Assembly (NCBI GenBank): GCA_938003875.1
Contig: CALKWO010000389.1
Coordinates: 1-17,948, forward strand
Origin: an uncultured bacterium
Lineage (GTDB): Bacteria > Planctomycetota > Uabimicrobiia > Uabimicrobiales > JABWCH01
DNA length: 17,948 nt
Reading direction: 5' to 3'
Shown here: positions 6,893 to 13,900 of the stretch, in pieces
How positions within the stretch are numbered: position 1 is the stretch's first letter
Layout of the letters: every line of letters starts with the position of its first letter
Position numbers and translations under genes: made by a program
The notes under the pieces: generated by a model
Told to the model about the DNA's origin: nothing
The model's database searches: none
The model's input: only the letters and a program-made list of their open reading frames with translations

Positions 6893-9463
6893 TCAGTTGA
6901 TTTTTTTCCAGTATAAAATCAGCCCAAATCCTATCCCTAGAGCAATCCACAGGATATATTCTGTCAGGAAGAAAGGGGATTCTTGTTCGTTATAGGACAG
7001 AAGCTTTTCCTCGTCTTGTGGCAAAAATCCTCCCAGGCTTTTTTGGGCTATGCTTTGCAGAAGAATTTTGTTTATCTTTAGATCGCCCTCCTCGTCCGAG
7101 TAACCTGATGCAAAAGCATGAAAAGCCCTGGCAAGGGTCTTTTTTTCCTGCTGGATTTCCAGAGTAATCCTTTGCCATTCATGCTTTGGCTTTCGTGGAA
7201 TCGGAGCATACCATCTTACAGGAGTTTGCCTGACAAAAGGGAAGTTGCTTATAATATCAGGGCTTTCCAGAGGATTTCCTTTGGCATCCGATGCGATTAA
7301 AGTATAGGGGATATAGTCTGATTTCCTGGGAAGAGGCTCTAGTAAAAAGGGCAAACCAGTCGTTTGTTGAGAAAAAAAATTCACCACTCCTGACCACCAT
7401 ATTGTATATTTTGTCCAGTCCGCCCATGCCTCGGTATTTGCACCCCATACTGCGACTTTTCCCAGACTCCATTGCCAGTGAACAAAAAGAGGGTTGCCTT
7501 CTGCTGCAAGTTCTTGCCTTGCTTCTTTTTTCAACTGGTACATCTGGTATTGAGCGACAGGAGGGAATGGCTCCAATTTCTTAAACCAGGGATTTTGAGA
7601 AGTGCAGAGGACAGGAGCTTGATTTTCTTGCTTTTGGGATGGCTCTGTTGTGCTTTTAGGCAAAGGCTTTTCTTGCAAAGTTAAGGGCTTTTCTTCCTTT
7701 TTTTTAGGTGCAGTCTGGTCTTGACGTACTTGCAGGACTCTGTCAATATCTCGAAACATCATTAAGGGGATCTGGTTGTAGCCAGAAGCAATATGAAACT
7801 CGCCTTTTCCTATGCGTGCAATCATGGCCATAAGATCAGCATCGAACTCGCCTCCGATTCCAATGGTCGTGATGGTAATTTTGCTCTCTTGCATTTTCTG
7901 AAGTATAGGTGATAACTCGTATCTTGCCCAAACTCCATTATCGTCCTGACCATCGGAAAGCAAAATAACATGCTTTATGTGGGCAGGAACATTCGCAAGA
8001 GCAGAAAGTGCTTTTTCTACTGCTGGAGCGATTTTGGTACTTCCCCCAGGAGCAATTTGCAAAATCTTCTCGGAAACCCATCTGATGTCTGTCCCCCGAC
8101 CTACAGGTACAATCCAGTTGGCCTCATGGTCAAAGGCGATGATGCCAAAAATATCTTTTTCCCATAGCTTGCCAATGCTTGCCAGAATGGACTTACGTGC
8201 TAGATCTAGTTTTTCTCCTGCCATGCTGCCTGAACGGTCTATTACAAAAACAAGGGCTGCTGTCTTGAGTTCTATTTCCTGGGGTTTATCGTTCTTCTGG
8301 TTATCTGGATTTTCTTCTTGTTTTTCTTTTGGATAGGGTTTCTCGCTTTTGGGCTGTTCCTTTTGGGGCAGGCTGACTACAGGTATCCAGGGGGCATTGA
8401 GATTACCTGCGTTCAGGAGGACGATGCTTCCGCCTTTGTCTAAGTATTGCAAAATTTTTCTCTCATGCCTTTGTATCTCTTTCATGGAAGGATTTTCTAA
8501 AAGCACCAACGGATGATTCCATACTACCGTCCAGGGATTTTCTGTGGTTTCCACAGGAATATACTGAATTTCCATAGCTCTTTCTAAAAGAGAATTTTTG
8601 TGATGTGTATAAAGAAGTATAGGCGGAGAAGAAAATTTCTGGCTAAAAGCATAGGCACAATTGTTTTCAAGTCTGCTATCGCCTGTTGCTTTGGCATGAA
8701 AGTATACCTGGTCTTCATCCAGAGGAGGGCCTTCTAACAAAAGAATGCCTGTGGGCGTTTTTTTTACAGGAAAGGTATTTTCATAGTAGATTCTTTCGTT
8801 GGCCCATATTGCAAGATGGATTTCTCCTTCAAAATTCGAGCTATATAGTACTTTGAAAGGAATTTTCGCACCGCTTTTATGCCTGTCTTCCCCTTTCAAG
8901 GAAAGAAATTGCCAGTCTTTGCGTTCAGGAGGATGATAGACAAAAACAGGGGCAGGGAATTTTTCTAAATATGTATCTGCGAGAGACACCCCGCTTGCGT
9001 CTGTAAAAAGAGCAATTCTTCCCTGACCGCCATGTTTTTGGATAATTGCCAGGGCAAGATTCAGGGCTTCTGGGAGAGATGTTTTATCCTGTGCAGGTAG
9101 ATCCAGGGGGAAACTCTCTTGCCTTTGTGCATAAGTGCCAAACGTAACAAATTCTTCATGGATTTTCTTTTGTTTTGCCTTGTCTGAAAGACGACGAGCC
9201 AAAGTGAGCATTTCTGTTTTTTCTTCCAGGGAAAGACTGGCAGAGCTATCCAGGCAATGAACCAGGGTAAAGGGGACTCGCTGTAAACCTATATAATAAG
9301 GCTTAGAAAGTGCAGCCAAAGCAAAACAAAGGAAAATAGCCAGAAGCCCTAAAAACAAGCGTTTTTTCATCAAAAAAAACAAGGCTAAAAATAAAAAAAG
9401 TAAACAAGAGAGAGCGCAGTATAAATCGCTAAAAAAAATAAAAGAAAAAAGGTACATCATCAT
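6893..9463 (-). CDS. Membrane-anchored protein with two VWA (MIDAS) domains and a GATase-like region
   Basis: I place the start at the first of three consecutive ATGs (9463), whose A-T-G-A overlaps the stop of the HEAT gene, giving 856 residues. An upstream start at 9511 would add 16 non-hydrophobic residues inside that gene. Two transmembrane helices lie in the first 53 or so residues (FLALFFLMKKRLFLGLLAIF region). A first VWA-like domain spans about 62-180, with MIDAS DSSAS at 72-76 and FTDASG around Asp155. The second VWA domain spans about 400-590 and has a full MIDAS: DRSGSM (Asp409, Ser411, Ser413), Thr476 in GGSTK and Asp504 in LSDGQD. Two Lys/Glu/Pro/Gln-rich linkers flank it. Around them are LQYLDKGGSIVLLNAG and WSLGKVAVWGANTEAW, resembling the glutamine-amidotransferase-like fold into which VWA domains are inserted in this family. 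A C-terminal helix lies near 836-852, followed by KKIN. The bulk is probably periplasmic. The role is unknown; metal-dependent protein binding is the inference. Confidence 0.85.
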   Translation of the reverse strand: MMMYLFSFIFFSDLYCALSCLLFLFLALFFLMKKRLFLGLLAIFLCFALAALSKPYYIGLQRVPFTLVHCLDSSASLSLEEKTEMLTLARRLSDKAKQKKIHEEFVTFGTYAQRQESFPLDLPAQDKTSLPEALNLALAIIQKHGGQGRIALFTDASGVSLADTYLEKFPAPVFVYHPPERKDWQFLSLKGEDRHKSGAKIPFKVLYSSNFEGEIHLAIWANERIYYENTFPVKKTPTGILLLEGPPLDEDQVYFHAKATGDSRLENNCAYAFSQKFSSPPILLYTHHKNSLLERAMEIQYIPVETTENPWTVVWNHPLVLLENPSMKEIQRHERKILQYLDKGGSIVLLNAGNLNAPWIPVVSLPQKEQPKSEKPYPKEKQEENPDNQKNDKPQEIELKTAALVFVIDRSGSMAGEKLDLARKSILASIGKLWEKDIFGIIAFDHEANWIVPVGRGTDIRWVSEKILQIAPGGSTKIAPAVEKALSALANVPAHIKHVILLSDGQDDNGVWARYELSPILQKMQESKITITTIGIGGEFDADLMAMIARIGKGEFHIASGYNQIPLMMFRDIDRVLQVRQDQTAPKKKEEKPLTLQEKPLPKSTTEPSQKQENQAPVLCTSQNPWFKKLEPFPPVAQYQMYQLKKEARQELAAEGNPLFVHWQWSLGKVAVWGANTEAWADWTKYTIWWSGVVNFFSQQTTGLPFLLEPLPRKSDYIPYTLIASDAKGNPLESPDIISNFPFVRQTPVRWYAPIPRKPKHEWQRITLEIQQEKKTLARAFHAFASGYSDEEGDLKINKILLQSIAQKSLGGFLPQDEEKLLSYNEQESPFFLTEYILWIALGIGFGLILYWKKIN

Positions 9464-10530
9464 AATGCCAGTTTTAATATAACCCGTGCTGCCTGGATGC
9501 GTACAAGCCAATGAGCTTTAGCAAGTATCGGAAGAAGATAAGGCAAGAGATTGCGGTTGTTTATTTTTTCTATGCTCTTGATAAGCGTAGCTCTCAAATA
9601 CTCAGGTCCCTTTTGTACCACATCTTCCGCCAGATAAAACAAATCGCTACGTTTGATCTCTCCCAGGATTTCCAACACACGAATACGGATTTCTTCTTCC
9701 TGGCTGGAAAAAATTTCTTCTAGCAGCGCACCTGTATTTTCTGGTAGAAAAGCATCCAAAAGACGGATGATTTCCAGACGGCTTGCTTTATCGGGAGCTT
9801 CACCAGAACAGGTAAGTTCCTTTACGGCATCGTCTTTTTCTCCCAGGGCGATCAAACCTTCCAGCGCACTGATCTTCTCTTTCCATTTACCCCATTGAAG
9901 CATTTGTTTGAGATGATCTATCCCCGCATCATCTTTAAGTTGCGCAAGCTTTTTGGCAGCAGTAAACACTATCCAGGAATCTGGATTATCCAGCATTTTA
10001 TAGAGGAATTGCTTTGCTTCCTTATCCTGGTCTTTAGCCAGGATGTATGCTGCGAAAACAGGAATAGAATAGTAGTAAACATCTTCATTCTTTAAAATTT
10101 TTTTTAATACAGGATGGGAATGCTTTTTGGGTATAAAATTTTCCAGACAATGGACAGCGCATTCCTGAATTACAGGATTAGTGTCTTGGAGAGATGACTG
10201 TATCTGCGCCAGACTTTGTTCCTCCAAAGTCATACAGATAGCTTCCAATGCATGAGATCGAATTAGTACATCCTGTTCTTTTAAAGCATCCTGAAAACAG
10301 GATAAAAATTTTTTATCTTTCCGCTTTCCTAATGCCTGGATAGACCTGTCTCTGATACAAGGGTCTTTTTCCTTGAGGCCATGAAGCAACTCTTCCTCTC
10401 CGTAGTTTTTATTCAGATCGCTCCATGCTTCAGCACAGGCAAAACGAATAGGCCACGCGGGGTTTTTCATGCCTTCTTCCAGAAGCTGCATAGCTGTTTG
10501 TATTATGGTTGGATAATCGTAAATATTCAT
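9460..10530 (-). CDS. HEAT-repeat scaffold protein
   Basis: The 356-residue soluble protein consists almost entirely of about ten HEAT-type helical pairs of roughly 30 residues. Typical units read DPCIRDRSIQALGKRKD, DVLIRSHALEAICM, NPVIQECAVHCLENF and EEEIRIRVLEILGEI, with the conserved D/N-P-x-(V/I)-R start and A-x-x-x-L second helix. No signal peptide, membrane helix or catalytic motif was seen, so a cytoplasmic protein-binding scaffold is likely. It lacks PBS-lyase hallmarks beyond the general repeat. The stop TGA (9462-9460) overlaps the ATG of the VWA gene (9463) as ATGA, giving translational coupling and suggesting that the two products act together. No convincing Shine-Dalgarno precedes ATG 10530. 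The tRNA terminator lies 73 bases upstream, so this operon must have its own promoter in 10531-10602, which I cannot pinpoint. Confidence 0.88.
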   Translation of the reverse strand: MNIYDYPTIIQTAMQLLEEGMKNPAWPIRFACAEAWSDLNKNYGEEELLHGLKEKDPCIRDRSIQALGKRKDKKFLSCFQDALKEQDVLIRSHALEAICMTLEEQSLAQIQSSLQDTNPVIQECAVHCLENFIPKKHSHPVLKKILKNEDVYYYSIPVFAAYILAKDQDKEAKQFLYKMLDNPDSWIVFTAAKKLAQLKDDAGIDHLKQMLQWGKWKEKISALEGLIALGEKDDAVKELTCSGEAPDKASRLEIIRLLDAFLPENTGALLEEIFSSQEEEIRIRVLEILGEIKRSDLFYLAEDVVQKGPEYLRATLIKSIEKINNRNLLPYLLPILAKAHWLVRIQAARVILKLAL

Positions 10531-10602
10531 AAAATTGTTTATTTAGGTAGTTGTTGTCAGGTTTAAGCGAGGTTGAAAAGTGATGAAAATTAGACTGGAA
10601 AC

Positions 10603-10628
10603 AAAAAAAGAGAGCTTTCGGCTCTCTT
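10603..10628 (-). terminator. Intrinsic terminator of the tRNA-Phe gene
   Basis: Read on the minus strand, an 8-bp perfect stem AAGAGAGC (10628-10621) with a CGAAA loop pairs with GCTCTCTT (10615-10608), followed at once by a run of T (10609-10603). It begins 5 bases past the tRNA 3' end and separates the tRNA from the HEAT/VWA operon. Confidence 0.92.
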
Positions 10629-10633
10629 CTTTG

Positions 10634-10706
10634 TGGGTAGGGACGGGATTGAACCATCGACGCACGGATTTTCAGTCCGCTGCTCTACCAGCTGAGCTAC
10701 CTACCC
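10634..10706 (-). tRNA. tRNA-Phe (anticodon GAA)
   Basis: A 73-nt cloverleaf folds completely on the minus strand. The acceptor GGGTAGG (10706-10700) pairs with CCTACCC (10641-10635), with discriminator A at 10634. The D-arm contains AGCTCAGCTGGTAGAGC. The anticodon stem GCGGA/TCCGT encloses the loop CTGAAAA, with GAA at positions 34-36. The T-arm is GATGG-TTCAATC-CCGTC. The CCA tail is not encoded (next bases are CAA), so a nucleotidyltransferase must add it. The gene is monocistronic, between its own consensus promoter and terminator. Confidence 0.97.
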
Positions 10707-10730
10707 ATCAATTTTTCAATTGATAGGCGC

Positions 10731-10759
10731 ATTATATAAAACTTTCTGTAAAATGTCAA
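10731..10759 (-). promoter_or_regulatory. Consensus sigma-70 promoter of tRNA-Phe
   Basis: On the minus strand, TTGACA (10759-10754), a 17-bp spacer and TATAAT (10736-10731) form a perfect -35/-10 pair. Transcription should begin near 10724, leaving a leader of about 18 nt before the mature tRNA. The leader contains the small palindrome ATCAAT/ATTGAT (10707-10724). Confidence 0.93.
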
Positions 10760-10784
10760 GACTTTTTTTATTTTTTTTATAAAA

Positions 10785-10821
10785 AAATTGTAAGACTTTT
10801 TATAATTATCACTTACAATTT
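10785..10821. repeat. Perfect 10-bp inverted repeat in the divergent intergenic region
   Basis: AAATTGTAAG (10785-10794) and CTTACAATTT (10812-10821) are exact inverted copies separated by 17 bases of AT-rich sequence. The dyad lies between the tRNA promoter (left) and the giant-gene promoter (right, -35 at 10867). It could be an operator or activator site for either gene, or a hairpin. No regulator is encoded nearby. Confidence 0.55.
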
Positions 10822-10866
10822 GAGATTAGTTTCTATGATATAGTATTCTAAGGAATTAATTTCTAT

Positions 10867-10895
10867 TTGACTTGGCAGAAAGATCGTTGTATATT
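10867..10895 (+). promoter_or_regulatory. Predicted sigma-70 promoter of the giant PEP-CTERM gene
   Basis: TTGACT (10867-10872), a 17-bp spacer and TATATT (10890-10895) each differ from consensus at one base. Predicted transcription starts near 10902, giving a leader of about 58 nt. A perfect AGGAGG (10948-10953) lies six bases before ATG 10960, so strong translation is expected. Confidence 0.75.
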
Positions 10896-10959
10896 GAATC
10901 ATATATATCTATTTGGCTAAGATGCAAAGTTTTTGAAATAATTTTTTAGGAGGATTGCT

Positions 10960-13900
10960 ATGCATTTCCTTATTTCAAAAAAATTTGCAATTTTGCTGGT
11001 ATATTTCCTGGTTTGTTTGTCTTGTATTCAAGCTCAGCCAACCTATTCCTCTTGGATTGGAGGAAGCTCAGGCTATTGGAGCAATGCAGCAAACTGGAAT
11101 CCTAATCTAGTGCCAAACAATGGAGGGCGTACCTACTTTGTCACCATTGCCAATGGGGCAGCCGTAACATTAGATACATCTTCTACAGTCAGCACCTTAG
11201 ACATCGCAGCAGGAAATACATTAGCCATTGCAAATGCTCAGATTTTTTCAGCAGGTACCATTACGAACAATGGTACCCTGAGCGTCAATTCTGGTGGAAC
11301 GAATACCGATATTTACATCCCAGGATATACAACCACCACTATGACTGGTACGGGGCAGCTTATATTAGGCAATAACACTGCTAACCGTATTGTAGGTTAC
11401 ACAACAAACACTTCGTACAACGAAACCCTCATCAATGATACAAGCCATACCATACGAGGTGCAGGGCAGATAGGGGCCAACCAGCTCTATCTGACGAACA
11501 GAGGCACCATCCTTGCAGACCAGAGCAATACCCTCACCATAGATACAAAGGGAGCGATTGCTTCTAATATCAACACGGGTACAATGAAAGCCATCAGCAA
11601 TCGGCTGCTGACCATCTATGATTCACAAATTCAGAACTACCAGTTAGCTACGAAAGGTACGATCCAATCTTCAGGAGGGCAGGTGCAGGTCAACAGTTCC
11701 ACGATACATGGTGGTAATTTTGCTTTAGATTCTAGCGGTCTGATGACCTTCAACAGCTCGACAATCCAGGATAGTGCTATCCTCAATGTAACATCAGGGA
11801 CATTGCAAGTAAATAGCTCTAGTATCAACAGCAGTACAACCAACATCAGTTCAGGAACAACCATGAACCTGTCTTCCAGTACTGTAAGCTCTGGTATGAT
11901 TAACAACTCTGGCCAGATCAACATCACATCCAGCAGCAACATGTACAACAGCAACCTGAACAACACAGGTCGGATAGACGTTTATAATGGTCAGGCACTG
12001 ACGTTCAATGCAGGCACATACACAAACGATGGAACGATTGTTCTCAATGCCTATAGCAGCAGCTCTTCCTCTTTATATTTCAGTGGCTCTGTTACTCTAC
12101 AGGGTGCAGGTAAGGTATTGATGAATGACCATCCTTACAACTATGTCTATGGCGGAAATCTTATCCAGCAAGCAGGGCATACGTTGGAAGGAGCAGGCGG
12201 AATCGGCTTGAATTCTATGACGATGACCAACAGAGGCACGATTCTTGCGAACATGAACAATTCCCTGAATATAGATTTGAGTGGTGCTTTGGGAAACAAC
12301 ATCAATGCTGGTACGATCAAATCTGTCAACAATAAAACATTGAATATCGAATCTACTCCTTTGACCAACTACGAAGGTTCTACATCTGGCTTGATCCAGG
12401 CAGATGGTGCTATCGTGAACATTAACTCCAGTACGATTTCGGGAGGCCAGTTGAAAGTCAACAATGCTTCCTATACTGGTACGATGACGTTCAACAGCTC
12501 TACGATCCAGGGAGGTGCTACTGTCAATGTAGTATCAGGCACATTGCAGGCCAACAGCTCTTCTATCAACAGTTCTACAACGAATGTAAGTGCTGGTTCT
12601 ACCATGAATCTGAATGCCAGCTCTATCAACAGTGGAACTTTGAACAATAGCGGAACCGTCAATGTGACTTCCAGCAGCACCTTTACAGGCAGTTCGCTCA
12701 ATAACCAGGCAACTGGTGTGATGAATCTTTACAATGCACAGCAACTGACCTTTACTAACGGCACATACCAGAATGCAGGAAACATCAACATGAATTCTGG
12801 TGGTTCCTATACGGATTTCTATCTTGGCTACAACACAGTAACGTTCTCAGGCAGTGGTAAAATCAACATGAGCGACAACACAGCCAACCGCATCCTGGGT
12901 GCTACAACAAGTACCTCTTATGAAGAAAGACTGATCAACGATACCAACCATACTATCAGGGGATCAGGGCAGATAGGGTTCAACACGCTTTTCCTCACCA
13001 ACAGGGGAACGATCACCGCAGATCAAAGTAATACTCTGACGATTGATACTAAGGGAGCGATCACTACTAACTTCAATAGTGGTACGATGAAAGCCATCAG
13101 CAATCGTGTTTTGACTATCTACGATTCTCAGATACAGAACTATGAATCAACCACAAAGGGAACGATTCTATCGAGTGGCGGTCAGGTTCAGATCAACAGT
13201 TCCACGATCAGCGGTGGTAATCTGGCTGTAAATTCTAGCGGGCTGATGACATTCAATAGCTCGACAATCCAGGATAGTGCTATCCTCAATATAACATCAG
13301 GCACATTGCAGGTAAATAGCTCCAGTATCAACAGTTCCACGACCAACATCAGTTCAGGAACAACCATGAACCTGTCATCCAGTACTATAAGCTCTGGTAT
13401 GATTAACAACTCTGGCCAGATCAACATCACATCCAGCAGCAACATGTACAACAGCAACCTGAACAACACAGGTCGGATAGACGTTTATAATGGTCAGGCA
13501 CTGACGTTCAATGCAGGCACATACACAAACGATGGAACGATTGTTCTCAATGCCTATAGCAGCAGCTCTTCCTCTTTATATTTCAGTGGCTCTGTTACTC
13601 TACAGGGTGCAGGTAAGGTATTGATGAATGACCATCCTTACAACTATGTCTATGGCGGAAATCTTATCCAGCAAGCAGGGCATACGTTGGAAGGAGCAGG
13701 CGGAATCGGCTTGAATTCTATGACGATGACCAACAGAGGCACGATTCTTGCGAACATGAACAATTCCCTGAATATAGATTTGAGTGGTGCTTTGGGAAAC
13801 AACATCAATGCTGGTACGATCAAATCTGTCAACAATAAAACATTGAATATCGAATCTACTCCTTTGACCAACTACGAAGGTTCTACATCTGGCTTGATCC

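Noticed and set aside
9464..9511. Upstream start for the VWA protein at 9511, giving 872 residues
   Set aside because: The extra 16 residues are polar, lie inside the HEAT gene and add nothing to the membrane helix; the ATGA overlap at 9463 is the normal coupled start.
10634..10706. tRNA-Phe as an integration (att) site
   Set aside because: No duplicated tRNA 3' end or integrase was found in the window.
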